The notes below the pieces were generated by a model. The model made no database searches. It saw nothing but the letters and a program-made list of their open reading frames with translations, and had not been told where the DNA came from. From positions 1-58,732 of the forward strand of contig MCFL01000150.1 of assembly GCA_002102555.1 (NCBI GenBank): a stretch of 58,732 nucleotides of DNA. The letters run 5' to 3'. Positions 11,835 through 24,540 of the stretch are shown here, piece by piece; within the stretch, counting starts at the first letter, position 1; each line of letters starts with the position of its first letter. A program made the position numbers and the translations under genes. Origin of the DNA: Catenaria anguillulae PL171 (taxonomy: Eukaryota > Blastocladiomycota > Blastocladiomycetes > Blastocladiales > Catenariaceae).

Positions 11835-12292
11835 GCATGACGGTGGGAGTGGGCATGATTTCGTTACCGAAGACACAGTAGAATAGATACATCATGTTTA
11901 CTTTCATTCAAAGTTCGGACCAGGCTCAGCGTCTCCAGACATCCTTCTCGTCAGTAATCAGCCGTACAGGCCATCTCAACCGACCGCCTTGTCTGTGTGT
12001 ATGCACAGGGCTCTGGAGCTGACTGATGTTGGACTACATCATGGCTTGGCTGACCGAAAGAGAGCGACGGCCAGCACAGCTGTCGGCCGGGGACGAAAGG
12101 AATAGAACGTGTGTATTCAGTTACAGACTGAAAGTCTCATGGAAACCTCATGCAATGCCCACAGCGAGCTTTGCCGAATGATCCTTTAACATATTTCACA
12201 GACCGTCCCACCTTCGCAAATCACCACCCGTCTGCCGACAACCCCGCTGCCGCTTCTTCATTCGCGTCCAAACAGTCCCGTACACGTCCGCC
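11835..12292. other. NAA35-VPS52 intergenic region
   Basis: A tandem same-strand spacer of about 460 bp. No further gene is visible. It presumably holds the NAA35 3' UTR and the VPS52 promoter. Confidence 0.4.
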
Positions 12293-15196
12293 ATGCTCCC
12301 TTCCATTAAGATCTCGTCCATGCAGGGCCAAAGGAATCCCATGCCAGCCTCTCGGTCGCCGCCTCCTCCTCCACCTCCTCCTGTGCCCTTATCAATGGAG
12401 CCGACAACGGTTGTGCCGCCTTCACAGAACAGCAACAGCAATTCGCCCAGCGTGCTGCTGCCCACGCCATCATCTCTCAACCCGTCAGTCAAATCAGCTC
12501 TTATGATGGAGCTGTTCGGTCCAGATTCGGTTTCTACTCGCTTCTCTTCCGTTCGGCAGACTAGCATCCACGAAACTGACCACCAAAGCAAACAGAGCGG
12601 GCCCAATTGTGCGACAATGGACACGGATCCAACAAGCGTGCTCATGGCGTCGCTTCTGGAAGGTATGGGCACTTGGCCATCAGTTTTCTAACGCAAGTGC
12701 ACTCCTGATACTAATCCAATGTCTCAATGGGCATCAGATGATGCAATCGATGTCAATCAGGCCAACGAAATCAAGGAGGCAGTCGAACAGGTGTGTGTGG
12801 TGTTCTGACATTTGCTCTCCTTTTTCCTTTCTTGACCTGTGGTTTCCATTACACTGTCTGCTTCCATCAGGGTATTGACTTGCAAGAATTTTCGTCCAAC
12901 TTGACATCCAAGCTTCGTACTGTGGAAGAAGCGCTTGTTCAGGATTGTACGTTTGGCATGTCCTTTCAGAGGGCGGGGGGCTCTCGAGCATTCGCAGACG
13001 TCATTTCGGACCTTTGACCCTACTCGTGCGGTGGTTCCGATGCAACAGATATCAGCAAAGTTCCTGAATTACAGTCACTGCAATCCAACATCGATGCATG
13101 TGATTCTTTCCTCAACAGTATGACTGAATTACTGCGTGGCTTTCAGACCGACTTGGGAGTCGTTTCCCAAGAAATCGCAACGTTGCAGTCGCGATCCCAA
13201 GCGCTCAAGCTCGGCCACACGAATCGTCAATCCTTGCAAGCACGCCTCTCCGAAGTCGTCGACAGCTCAGTGTTACCTCCCGAACTCATTCAAACCCTCG
13301 TTGAAGGCGACGTCAACGAGTCCTTTCAAGAGGCTGTCACGTCGCTTGATGCCAAAATGGCTTTTGTGAAAAAGAACAAGGCGCGGCACATTCGAGCATT
13401 CAAAGATGTGGGTCCAGAGCTGGAGCGTCTTCGGAACAAGGTTGCCGAAAAGGCCCGCGAATTCTTTCTGGACAAAATTCGTGCTTTGCGGAACGCCAAC
13501 ACCAACCTGCAAATGCACCAGGCAAACGTCTTGCTGCGATACAAGCCACTGAACGAATTTCTTCTACAATGGCATCCAGAAGTCGCCCAAGAAGTCAGGG
13601 GCCATTACGTTCATGTAGTCGCACGCTACCATCAAGCTCTCTTTGAACGGTACACTAAAACCCTGTCCAAGTTTGTTCCCGTCAATGAACGTATCCACTT
13701 GTTTGGTGCCATGCACGAGGAGGGTCGAGACCGCATTGTGGGGTCCGCAATGGCATTTTTCAAGGCTCCACTGGGTACTAGTCTTGGCGGCAGTTCCAGC
13801 AACCCGGCAAATCAAATTGATCCAACTTCGCGCTTCGCACTTGGCGATCGTGCCCGATTTCTGCGAGATGTCGATGCACCCGTCATCATGGCGCAAAACG
13901 TCGAAGAATCATCAAAGCATCCTGTCGAGCAAGTTGTACGCTCGCTTGTGCGTATGCTCGTCGACACATTGTCAACCGAGTATGGCTTCGACAGCGTCTT
14001 TTATTTGAATCGCAGAACAAGGCTCGGATCCCCGGCCGCCATTGCCCAGGCCGTGTTTGTGCAAGTGTTTGAGCCGAGCTTGAAAGTGGTGGCTGCCTCT
14101 CTTGCCCAATGCATCAATGGCTCGACCGATGTTGTCGGATTGGCCTTGTCGACTTTGGTAATGAGGCATCATGCGCAGATTCTTGAGGCAAGGGGTGTTT
14201 CGGTTGCATCGCTTATGGCATTTGTATCAGGATTAGAGACGCAATTTGTGGATCGTTATGCCATGGTCATGGGGATGCACGCAGAGAGCTTGCGCAAGTT
14301 GTCCGACTATGGTCAGCCGGGGGCTCTTCAGTTGGTACGTGACGCTTTCTCAGGTCACCGATCTTGCACAGCGCCAACGCGATCATCCTCTGCTGGTATC
14401 CAGATCTCTCGGTCGTATGCCGAACTGGCAAGTGCCATTCTGTCGCTCGAATTGCCTACTTTGAACACATCGTTGCGGTTGTTGCGTGGGGAAGTCGAGC
14501 GTTTGGTTCAGGCGACAGCCGATGGCCAACAAGACTCCAAGTCTCGACTGGCACTTCTCATTTCGTCATATGATGCCATTTCCAGCGTTCTCGACGTACG
14601 TGCACTTTGCTTTGTGGACTGTTACTGCATCAAAAGGTCACAATTTGACTTTGTGCTTTCAGGCAAACACGAACACTCATTTTGCTGGAGCCACCAAACC
14701 TTCCGATTATGACCAAGAACAGCAACATTGGCAACGGATCTTGCACCATCGCACCATGGACTACGTTGACGCGCTTTTGGCTCCACGATTCGGGTTCTTG
14801 ATTCAATTTGTTGAAGAAACAGAGCCACGCATTCCGCTAGATTGTGTTTCTCCCAGCGCTTTTGAGGAGATTTCCATCAAATTTGGCCAATCCTGGCGGG
14901 GTGCGATTGGTGAGCTTGCACAAGGTGTCCATGACGAATTTTCACAGTCTCGACAAGGGCCTGTAGTTGTTCAGGCAGTGCTCGCACAAGTCACCATGTA
15001 TTGGCAGCGATACCATAGTTTGCTGGAAAAGCGATTCCCGAAGGGCGGTGCCCCATTCCGTTCCCCACCAGTTGGCGCCCAAAATGGTCCGTTTTCGTAT
15101 CGCTTGAAGCTTTCTTACGTTCATCAGCTCACGGTACCGACATTTTGCTCAAACGTAGTCATGGTTGAAGTGAAAAAGTATCGCGCTGTGACATGA
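12293..15196 (+). CDS. VPS52: Vps52, GARP/EARP tethering complex subunit
   Basis: Vps52 is a core subunit of the GARP complex, which tethers endosome-derived vesicles at the trans-Golgi. Five exons are read: 12293-12662, 12738-12790, 12871-12946, 13049-14595 and 14663-15196 (859 aa). Residues about 1-115 are Pro/Ser-rich and disordered. The Vps52/Sac2 domain then begins: a coiled-coil run (LQSLQSNIDACDSFLNSM, then FQTDLGVVSQEIATLQSRSQ), followed by NTNLQMHQANVLLRYKPLNE and the HYVHVVARYHQALFERY segment typical of the family. ISRSYAELASAILSLE lies in the C-terminal half. Each splice keeps the frame and completes conserved residues. A possible extra short intron near 14335 was not used because the unspliced frame keeps the conserved segment. 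Confidence 0.88.
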
Positions 15197-15582
15197 CGTG
15201 GCGTGGCGCTGGTGACGCATGGCTACTTTCCCATTCCATGTCTTCATTCATTTGTGTTTTCGTCAATTCATTGGTCAGAATTTTGTGGTACTGCCCCGAT
15301 GAAGAAGGTTCACATATTGACCTCCTTTATGCAAAGTTGGGAATGGGCTCAGTCTGGCCACAACACGTTTAGCTAGGCATGTTGCATGTCACTTCAAGGA
15401 ATCACCAGAATCACCAGCATCACCAGAATCGCAAATGAATAGCTGATACACTGTCCATCAAGTAACTTTGAAAACGACGCTATTGGTGTTGATTGCGCGT
15501 CGTTCCTTGCCAGCATCTCAAATGCCAAAACGCTCACCAACGAAAACCGACAGTTCCCACATCGGCTCAGGTACGCCAAAGC
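15197..15582. other. Spacer after VPS52
   Basis: About 390 bp with a short ATCACCAGA-like triplicate at 15400-15432 (tandem ATCACCAGAATC units). No gene is assigned. It may contain the start of the next locus: an alternative first exon, MPKRSPTKTDSSHIGS, lies at 15522-15570. Confidence 0.3.
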
Positions 15583-16638
15583 ATGTCACTACTCACAGCG
15601 CTTGCCCCATCAGGCGCTTCCTATCATTTTCCCTTGATTGATGAGTTACTCCCATCACCTCATCATTGTTCTTGCCAGAATCTGGACGACAACAATGCTT
15701 CGACACCTGGGACGACGGACGTGACAACGCTACTCCGGCGTCGGCTCAAACTGTGTGAGAATACTTCATAAGCTAGTGGCTGGACGTCTGTGCTACAACT
15801 CTGCCAGTGACGATGGAGCAGTGACCTTTTTTCTATAGCGGCGGCAACGGCGCAAGCCGTCTAACCCACCAGTTTGGTTATCAGCCCCCTGTGCCAATCG
15901 TTATTGCTCAGAACGAAGCAGCGGCGAGTCGGAGCATCTTGAAGCCAATCAACGTCCACATCGTTCCCTCGTTGCGTGCGTACGCATCATGATTGTTCGG
16001 GCCTCCAAGCATCACCCAAGTAAGGATGAGAGTCTGCATGGTGAATATCAATTCAACATCTTCTTGATTGTAAATTCTCAGATTTTGAGTCAAGCTCACA
16101 TCGCCGCCTCAAGAGTTCAACAGCGACAGTGGCCGAAGCAAGTGCTTGTTTGCCAGAATTTTGAATCACGACTCCTCTTGATTTTTCGTACCATTCGCCG
16201 GCATCTCCGTGTCGAGCCAGCGTACAGCAACGAGGCCGAAGTTCTTTGCGATTGCCAATAAGTGTTTTCAAACTTCTCCCTTGTGTTGGAGCTAAGCTGT
16301 GCCAAGTACCAAAATGGCAAGTACAAGGAAGACCGATTCCGTGATTGGTGGTCTATGCCTTGTTTCGTGAGGCCGGGTGCACGCTGGCAGATATCAGGTA
16401 ATCGGCCGAGGGAAAGATTGCCAGATTTGCGGACAAAGTCATAGGATCGGGCGCACGCTTCAGTTTGGCGGCCCTTGATTGCACGACCGTGAGGCAGACT
16501 CTGGACATGCGGCAGGGCAACGGGAAAACGAGCGCCCGTGCTAGTGAAGAAGACAAATCACTCGACACCGTCGATGACGATGTCCAGGAAGACTGGGACA
16601 GGAGGCGCAAGCTTCCGCGCGTCGTTGCCCGGATGTGA
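15583..16638 (+). CDS. Unidentified intron-rich locus
   Basis: I do not recognise this locus. Several short frames join through plausible splice signals. One reading is MSLLTALAPSG to LLRRRLKL (15583-15752), an exon GGNGASRLTHQFGYQPPVP at 15839-15975, an exon at about 16082-16165 (HFESSSHRRLKSSTATVAEA), and a terminal exon ending in an acidic tail DTVDDDVQEDWDRRRKLPRV before a stop at 16638. The middle (16170-16440) could not be joined: a stretch reading VYALFREAGCTLADI is followed by an in-frame TAA. A competing frame starting at 15522 gives a basic protein. It could be a small nuclear protein gene or a decaying pseudogene. Exon limits are tentative. Confidence 0.3.
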
Positions 16639-17220
16639 GTTGGGTCAAGTCATATAAAGTCGTGGCTTGCATTGCACAAACTCCTTCTTTTGATTTGCAT
16701 GTTCTCACACTGCTCGTCTCTTTGTTGACTAGGTTTTCTGTTTCCCATCGCATTCAATTCTATGCCCGTTCTTTCGTGTCTTCTCACCGTGGAATCTAGA
16801 TCGCGTCCTCTTCCTGTTGCGTTGCGGGTTGTCTATATTTACCTATTAATATGAACTCGACGGGTACCATCACACGTATGATACATTCCCTACCTCGCAC
16901 CTGCTTGGCATCCTGTGAGTCACATGTGTCCCCCCCCCCCCATATGCTTGACCGAAGGCAACAAATACTAATATGCCAAGCCATGTGGCATTCATTCTCG
17001 CACTTACTATTCCAGGCATGGTGGTTGCCAGCCCACTGCAGCCGATGCAGACGTAAGGGAGAGCGATTGGATAAGGTTGAAAGAATATGGCATCATAGCA
17101 GTAAATAGATCCATAAACACATGCTGAACGCTTGAAACCCATTCACTGCTGAGTACATTTGAACTGGAAAACGATTGAAACTGCAACAAAACAAGCGAAT
17201 ACACGGTGCTCCCAAGTGAT
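16639..17220. other. Intergenic region downstream of CCT8
   Basis: About 580 bp between the unidentified plus-strand locus and the 3' end of CCT8 (convergent). It contains a 12-nt C run near 16930 and no gene that I can support. Confidence 0.4.
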
Positions 17221-19088
17221 TTAATCCTCATCCCAGTTCTTGTTCTCTTTGACCTTTGGCCCACCAGCGGCCTTACTCATGATGATCTGATCCACTCGCA
17301 ACACAGTCAATGCAGCATCGGCAGCCATCCGGATAGCGTATGCCTTGACGGCCAACAAGTCGACAATGCCAGCCTCGGATGCATTGACCAAGCCGGCCTC
17401 GGGTCCCTCAGACGTTGATTCGGACTCAATGTTGATACCGAACGCAGCCTTGCCCGCCTGATGCGCTGCGTAGAGCTTGGACACAAGCTCGGTCGCGTCC
17501 AAACCAGCATTCTCGGCCAGTGTCCTGGGGACCACCTCGAGGGCCTCGGCAAACTTTTGAATGGCATACTGGTTCAACCCTGGCGTCTTTGCGGCAATGG
17601 CTTGCAGCTGCAGAGACAACTCGATCTCGGCTGCGCCTGCACCGGGAACCACCTTCGGGTCGGCCTTGGTGAGGGCCTTGACCGTGTTGACGCCGTCGTC
17701 CACGGCACGCTCGAGGTCGTCAAGCTGGTTTTGCGTCGAGCCACGAAGCACAACGGTGGCGGTGCGAGTCTTTTCGTCCTCTTGGCGGAACACGGTGACG
17801 CGGTCCGAGCCGATTTCAATTGTTTCGACAACGTCGCAGAGACCAATCTCTTCGGCCATCGGGGCACCCTGAGATGAAATGCAAAAAGGAAAGGGAGAAG
17901 AGAATTGCAAGAGTGTGAGAAGGTTGTCGTGAGAGAACAGAATGAACAATGAAAAAGGGATGAATGCGTACGATGCGGGCAAGCGCAGTGGCGCCCGTGA
18001 CACGGGCCAAACGGCGCAAATCAAACTTGGAGAGAACCTTGACGACCATGATGCCGAATCGGTTCATGAAATGCAAGGCGAGTTCGCCAATGCCCGACCC
18101 AACAACAACAACCTTGACGCCCGTGTCGGCAATCTCCTTCAATTGCGCCTCCATGCGCTTTTCCTCATCCTTGGAGAAGTTGAGCATTTCGTCGGCGTTG
18201 TGAATCAGGACCGTGCCCTTGGTCTCGGTTTGAGAAATGTCGAGCGGACACGTAAAGATGGCCACCTTCGCCTTTGAGACCTTTTTGATTTCACCCTCGG
18301 GCTCACGGCCAAACACCATACCGCGGACGACGGCAGAGTCAAACACAGATCCACCAAGGACCTTGACGACGCGGACGGAATCGACGGAAAAGTCCTTTGG
18401 GTTGGAAGGCATGATGTTGAGCGCGGCATCAACAATGAGCGGTGTGATGACGTCTTCAAAGCCATACTGCTTTGCCATAATGACGGGCCGCACGGCAGCC
18501 AAAAGCGTGTCGCGATCCTTGAGGTTTTCAAACGATTTGACGGCCAAGGAATCAATCAAGGAGAGGGCCTTCTTGTAGGCCACCTCGTAGCCGGCAACAA
18601 TGTCGGACGTGTGGAGGCCCAAGCGGAGGAGCTCTTCGGCCTTTTTCAGCATTTCGCCGGCAAGGATGGTGACGAGGTTGGTGCCGTCGCCCATTTCGGC
18701 CTCTTGGGCTTGCGAGGCCATGACGAGGAGCTTTGCGGCCGGGTGGACGACTTCGAGTTCGCGCACAATGGTCATGGCGTCGGACGTAACAAAGAGCTTT
18801 TCAAGGTGATTGATGATGAGCTTGTTGCGTCCTGTGTAAAAGTGATTGATCATGGATACATGTGTTTCGTAAAATGTCAGCGATAAGTTGTAAAAAAAAA
18901 CCAGCGACAGAGATACAGAGGCAGAATTCAGAGCACTGACCGTTGGGGCCAAACGAGGTCTTGACAATCTTTGCGAGCTCGTTGGCGGCGTCGATGTTGC
19001 GGATGACGGCCTCGTCGACGCCCTGGAGGTGCTTGTAGCCGTCCTTGAAGAGCTGGTTGGAGGGGAGTTTCGGGATACGGAGCGCCAT
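17221..19088 (-). CDS. CCT8: CCT8, T-complex protein 1 theta subunit of the cytosolic chaperonin
   Basis: One of eight paralogous subunits of the TRiC/CCT ring, which folds actin, tubulin and other proteins in the cytosol. Three exons are read: 19088-18941, 18831-17972 and 17868-17221 (551 aa, close to the family's usual 550-570). The N-terminus MALRIPKLPSNQLFKDG and the AKIVKTSFGPNGRNKLIINH ATP-binding segment are typical of theta. The catalytic group II chaperonin motif EAEMGDGTN is at about residue 95, and a VVPGAGAAEIEL segment of the second equatorial half is at about 410. Both introns restore exact family motifs (GPNG|RNK across intron 1). CCT8 and the AIG1-like gene are divergent, with about 700 bp between starts. 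Confidence 0.95.
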
Positions 19089-19798
19089 GATGTATGATGT
19101 GTTGTTGTTGTGATTGATCAGGTGGGCGTTGCTTGGTTGCCGACGAGACGACGGGAGAGGGACGGGAAGGAGACGTGGGCAGGGCAGAGCGGTGATCGAT
19201 TGCGAATGAGCGGGACGAGCTACGATGAATGCTGCGAGTGACGAGAAGTGACAGAGACGCTTTGGGCCACTGCATGCATTGCTTTGCCGAGTTATGATTT
19301 GAATGATTGGTGATCAAGGTTCAGAATTTCAAGCGTGATCGTGATCGGCGCCCAACAGGCAGCTCAAAAAGCTCAACAGGCGATATGGAAGGTAAAGTCG
19401 TGAGTGGTCCGCCGATCGTGTGCCCCACTGTCGCTGTCTCACAGTCTGACAGTCTCACAGTCTTCTCACAGCTGTCTCACATGTAAAAAACATTCATCAT
19501 GTTCTCACGACACACAGCGCATAGGATATGCCAAATTAAATGTTAATCTTGGGCTCAAATGGCATAGTAGAACCATAAACGATCACCCAAGAACCGAGCC
19601 ATTCATTCGCTTCTTGCTTTGCATATGTATGAATATGAACGACAGATGGACACATACAGGCTATTGGAACGCCTCATCGCTCAGAGGGAAAATCTAAAGA
19701 ATCAACGCCACTTGACGGATTATGATACCTCGACGACCTAAAGCAATGCAATAATCCAATTAGACATAGAACACACATAAATATACACTCCCCTCACA
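19089..19798. promoter_or_regulatory. Divergent promoter region between CCT8 and the AIG1-like gene
   Basis: About 700 bp separate the two outward-facing genes, so this presumably carries both promoters. A CTCACAG/TCTCAC-rich patch lies at 19434-19482. No discrete factor site can be named with confidence. Confidence 0.4.
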
Positions 19799-21029
19799 AT
19801 GACGCTCGACACCACCACCACCACCACCCCTCCGACACTTTTGGCCGCCATGCCAACGCCAACACCAACTCCAGGTCATCCGTCATCACAAACTCCACTT
19901 TGGGCAACAGGTCCATCCAGCTCAACGTCTTCAAGCCTGACTCAACCTTGCTCCCCGTCCCACCCGTCCCAAACCACCTTGTCCATGTCGACCAACACAA
20001 GTCCAACTTGAAGGTGCCCCCGGTCCCCTGGACCAAGCGCATCTTCCGGCCGGCAACCTACTCCCGCCGCCAGCCGCCATACGACCTCGTTTGCTCGCCT
20101 TGGCTCCAACCACGCACACTGCTCGCCGTTCGCATTGTGCTCGCTCTTTGGACCTTGACTTGGACCATCGTCAGCTTTGCCCCACCCATCAACATCCATG
20201 GCCTCGCTGCCCTCAGCTATTTCACCACCTTATCCTATTGTGGGTTGTGCGCCTTGTCGTTGGTATGTATGATGATACATCGATCGTAACATTTTTCTCA
20301 CTTCATTCTTCTCATATGCACTTTGCATGCGTGCACGCTCTTGTATTGTGTGTTTCTCCAGTTGCTCGCTTTTGTCTCATTCAAGTACTATAGCAACCCA
20401 CGCTCCACACACTTGGCCTCGCGCTCAACTCTGCGAATGGTTATCTCAATCCTCTATGCGCAAGCCTTCACCTATGCATTCATTGTCGTTGGTGTGTATT
20501 GGGGATTCCTTGCACGGATCATTCGAGTCAAGCGCAACGATCCATTCTTCAACTTGTTCAATCTATCTGTCCATGGGCTCAACTTGGCCGTCATCTTCAT
20601 TCATTTTCTCACGTCCTCATTGGTCGTGGCAACCTGGTGGCTGCTTGTGCCTGTTGTTGTGACTGGATTCCTTTACCTGTGCGTTTTCATGTTTACTCCC
20701 TCTTTTTTTGCTGTCATTGAGGACGTTACCTTGCTCACATAGTCGATTCGTTGCTTGTTTATTCAAGTGGTTGGGCAGTCATGTGGTTCTTCATTCGAGG
20801 ATTCTGGGTGTACCCATTCCTTTCGCCCAGCAACCCATCTTCCGCCTACATGTACCCGCTCGTCATGCTGAGCTTCTTTGTCTCGTTTGTTGTCGTCTAC
20901 TACATCCACCGCGCACGCCGCGCGTTCCTCGGCGATTCGCCTGTCCACAAGGAAGTCCAGGCGCTGCTGTCGCCGTCACAGCTTGCTTTTCATCGCGTGG
21001 CCGTGCCTGCCGCCTGGGGTCAGGTGTGA
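19799..21029 (+). CDS. AIG1/FAR-17a-like multi-pass membrane protein
   Basis: Resembles the androgen-induced gene 1 (AIG1/ADTRP) family, whose animal members are membrane threonine hydrolases of fatty-acid esters (known of the family). Seen here: several transmembrane stretches, a Thr-bearing ALSYFTTLSYCGLCALSL, the candidate catalytic His in NLSVHGLNLAVIFIHFL, and the late WVYPFLSPSN matching the family's W-x-YP motif. Exons: to 20262, 20362-20678, 20768-21029. The acceptor ATTCAAG at 20767 was chosen because it restores the frame into GWAVMWFFIRGFWVYP. The first exon is a problem: the ATG at 19799 opens a Thr/Pro-rich frame that does not match the frame of the conserved part (from about 19900). 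Either a very short intron or an indel lies near 19860-19890. Family call is good, 5' end uncertain. Confidence 0.65.
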
Positions 21030-21579
21030 TTGCCGAAAGATCTGCACCCTTTGTGTCATGCACTTCCTCGTGCTTTTACTTTCTTCTTCGCGTTGCTTGT
21101 GTATATCCGGCTGCAATACATTCAGTCAATCAAAACCAACAACCCGCGGTACCAACTCATTTGTTTGTAACTTGGGCCTTTCTCTCTCACGTTCACTCTA
21201 TCCCTTGAACTTGATCTTCAAAATGCGCTTGAAAGACTCACCCGTCACTTTGAAGGGCTTATTGGGCTGCTTGAAGGTCGAACGATGTGAGTGAGTACGG
21301 GTGACTGCTCATTTTGCGAAATGCCTTGCCATTGCATGATTTGTGTCCGGTTCCCACCTCGGTCCTTGATTGTTCCTCACCCCGCATTCCCGCCACGCTA
21401 CTGTTACGATATGGGCGATATCGGATAAAGAGGCGGCAGTGGAGGAGCGACACTGGAAAGCCAGACCCGTCGAGAATCTAGGAAGAACAACACGGAAGGC
21501 CTGAAAGAAGGCAGACGACGCGAAGATCAGAAGGTGATGAGCGACGGATGAAAGCGGCGGCGGCTAAGACAATCAGCGG
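21030..21579. other. Spacer between AIG1-like gene and gypsy relic
   Basis: About 550 bp. The proximal part is probably 3' UTR of the AIG1-like gene. The rest may include the decayed 3' end of the gypsy element, but no LTR pair was identified. Confidence 0.3.
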
Positions 21580-24540
21580 CGGCGGGCAGTGGAGGTCTAT
21601 GTTGAAACGAATGGAAGCTTGCTCCGTATTATTCTTAAAAGAACGATTAACAGGAGTGATGGAGGGTTGGATGGGTCTTTGTACCCAACTGAGCGAGACA
21701 TGAAGAAAGCAAGGGGAAACATAAGAAAACCAAGGAAGGAGCGAGGGGAAGGGGAGCGACGAGGACGGTTCGACAAAATGATTTGAAGCAAAGGAAATGA
21801 AAAGAACATGAGATTTCGGCTTTCTTGAGTGAAGTGACCGTTTCCAGCCTTAACATCGAAAACATGAAGTCGAGCATGAGACACCATGAAGAGGCGAGTA
21901 GACAATTAGTGGGCGATATGGAAACGTCAAAGAACGTGTGGTTGGAGGTGATCTTGGTGATGCGAAACGGAAAAGTCCATTGAGGAGTCAGCTTCTTGGC
22001 GACGGATTTGGCGGCGTTGGACTGAGTCTGCGTGAACAAAGCGACAAGGTCACCGACAGCAAAAATAATGGTGCAGGCGCGCAGCATGGCGCAAAGCTTG
22101 GGTCGAAACAAGAGAGCGAACAAGATCGTGGGCACGAACAGGGTTGGATTATTATTGTCGGCAATACTTGCTGACATCCTGCAAGTTGGATCAGAGTTGA
22201 GAATCGGGTTGATCCAACTTGGTGCCAACAATAAAGTCAATGGGTGAGCACGGATCACGGCCAAACATGAGGAAAAACGGGGATTCACCAAGCTCATCAT
22301 GGACTTGGGTTTTGTACGCAAACGAGATGGCCTGGATGTGCGTATCCCACTTGCTTTGATCGGACGAGTCGGCCAAAGTGACGACGGCAGCGTGCGCATG
22401 AAGTGTTCAACCATGCCGTTGACTTGATGCACGTACGCGGGCGCGTACTTGGATTCGATACCTGATTGAACCAAAAATGCGTCAAAAGACCCAGCAATTA
22501 AAGCAGAAACCACAGTCAGCGATCAATCGGCGAGGAAAACCGAAAACGTGGGCGACACGGGCAAGACAATCTTCCGCGATGACGGCGGTGTTGTTGGTTG
22601 TTGGGATGAGCCAGACGAAACGAGAGAATGTGCACTGGATGGCAAGGAGGCACTTGAAACCGGAGGCAGTGACTGGGAGAGGGCGCCAAAAGTCGAGTGC
22701 CGCCTTGTCGAGCGGTGTAAATGATAAGGTCGGCTCGAGAGCAAAGTCGGACGAGTTGGTGGGTTTGGCTGCTTGACAACGAGCACAGGATGCGACATGG
22801 GCAGAGACATCGTTTTCTTGAGACAACCACCAGCAACGACGGTGGAGACGAGCAAGAGTCTTGTTACGACCAAGGTAGGCGGCCGTTGGATGATCATGAG
22901 CGAGCTTGAGCAAATCCGGGACCACGGTAGACGGGGCGGCCAAGACACGGAAAGAGATACCGGAACGCACAACAAATCGGGACAGGTCCTTTGCAATGCA
23001 GCTGGACAAGGTCTTATCCGCGGCCTCTTGTTGAGCGATCTCCTTGTGTGAGACACTGTCGGTAATAGCGAGGATGGCGTCGGACGTGTCGGCGTCGGTT
23101 GAGTTGGTCGCGGCGCGGGACAAAGCATTGTCGACACGGTTGGTGGGACCCGGAATGTGGGTGACAGTGAAGTCGTACTGTTGTAGCAACAATGCCCAGG
23201 GGGCAAGCGAGACTGCAGATCCTTGGTGGTCATACATAATCCAGCGAAGTGCCGAGTGATCGGTGTACAAACTTAGTGAACCGGTTGCCTTTGAGATACG
23301 GGCACAGCTTCTTGATCGACCAAACGACAGCGAGGGCTTCTAGGTCAGCAACGCCAGAGTTTTTTCGGCTCCAACAAAAGTGCGCAAGAGAAAGTAAATG
23401 GGTGCCAGCCGGCGAGGAAGGGCAGTTGAGTGTTGCATGAGCACGGCACCGAGCCCATTGGTCGATGCATCGGTAAAGAGATGGAATGGCTTGGCGAAGT
23501 CAGGGAAAGCAAGGACGGGTGCAGAGCAGATGGCATCCTTGAGCGCATCGAAAGCTTGTTGCTGAGCTTGAGACCAGACAATGTCAACGTTGGTTTTTCG
23601 CAAGTCAAACAGCGGACTGGCGATCCGCGAGAAATGCGGTACGAATTTTACACGGCCAAGAAAGGACATGACATCAGCCGAATTGGCAGGAGTTGGGTAA
23701 TCGCGAACGGCATGGCATTTTTTTCGGGTCGGTGGCGCCACCGTTTTTCGAGGCAATGAAATCGAGATAGCGCAAGCTGGAGCGGCCAAAATGACACTTG
23801 GGGATCTTGACGGACAAGATGAATTCGGCAAGACGAGTGAGGACAGCGTGGAGGTGCTGGAGATGTTTCCTCGAACGAGCCGGACGAGATGATGATGTAG
23901 TCGAGGTAGGACGAGCAAACGGAAGCGGCGTAAGAATGACCTGCATCATGCGTTGAAAGTGGGCCGGAGCGTTTGCTAGACCAAAGGGCATGCGGACAAA
24001 TTCGAAGTAACCATCGTGAGTGATGAAGGCAGTTTTTGCAATGGAGCAAGGCACATGAGGAAGGTCGAGCGAGGTGAGGATGACACAGCCAGATAGAAAG
24101 TCTATCGGGTCGTCGATACGCGGCAAGGGGTGCACATCCTTGCCGGTAATAGCATTGAGGTAGTCGACGCAAAACCGGATCGTGCCGTCGGGCTTGGAGA
24201 CCATCGTCACTGGCGACGCCCAAGGAGAAGTTGGCGGTCGAAAGAGCGGAGGAACCTGTTGGCAGACGTGGACGTCCCAGCCGTGAAACGATCGAGCGGG
24301 ATGCGGCGCCGAAGGAAACGCGCTGAGATGTGTCAGGGAACACTTGTGTGGGGCGAGCGGCTGAGAAGGGCGAGCCGGGGCGGGGAGAGAAGGAGTGAGA
24401 GATGGGACGGCGATCGAGCGCGTCGAGGCCGAGCCAGAGGGCGACGGCCGAGGCGAGGAGTGCACGGCGAGGGCCGCGAGAGCTCGAGTGACAGAGGGAC
24501 CGATGAGGTCAATGCCGTCAGCAGGATCAGGTGATGGTCA
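21580..24540 (-). mobile_element. Ty3/gypsy LTR retrotransposon relic (RT, RNase H, integrase)
   Basis: Pol-derived parts lie in gypsy order on the minus strand: reverse transcriptase (about 24,470-23,650), RNase H (about 23,650-23,150), then the integrase zinc-binding region and core (about 23,000-21,900), recognisable by the HHCC-type stretch and a core integrase segment. RT-RNH-IN order distinguishes Ty3/gypsy from copia. The element is broken, with several disruptions, and no LTR pair or intact Gag could be seen. A decayed Gag region may extend to about 25,000. It looks older than the copia pieces. Confidence 0.85.

Noticed and set aside
14335-14371. Extra 37-nt intron in VPS52
   Set aside because: GT and AG are present, but removal would shift the conserved ISRSYAELASAIL segment out of frame.
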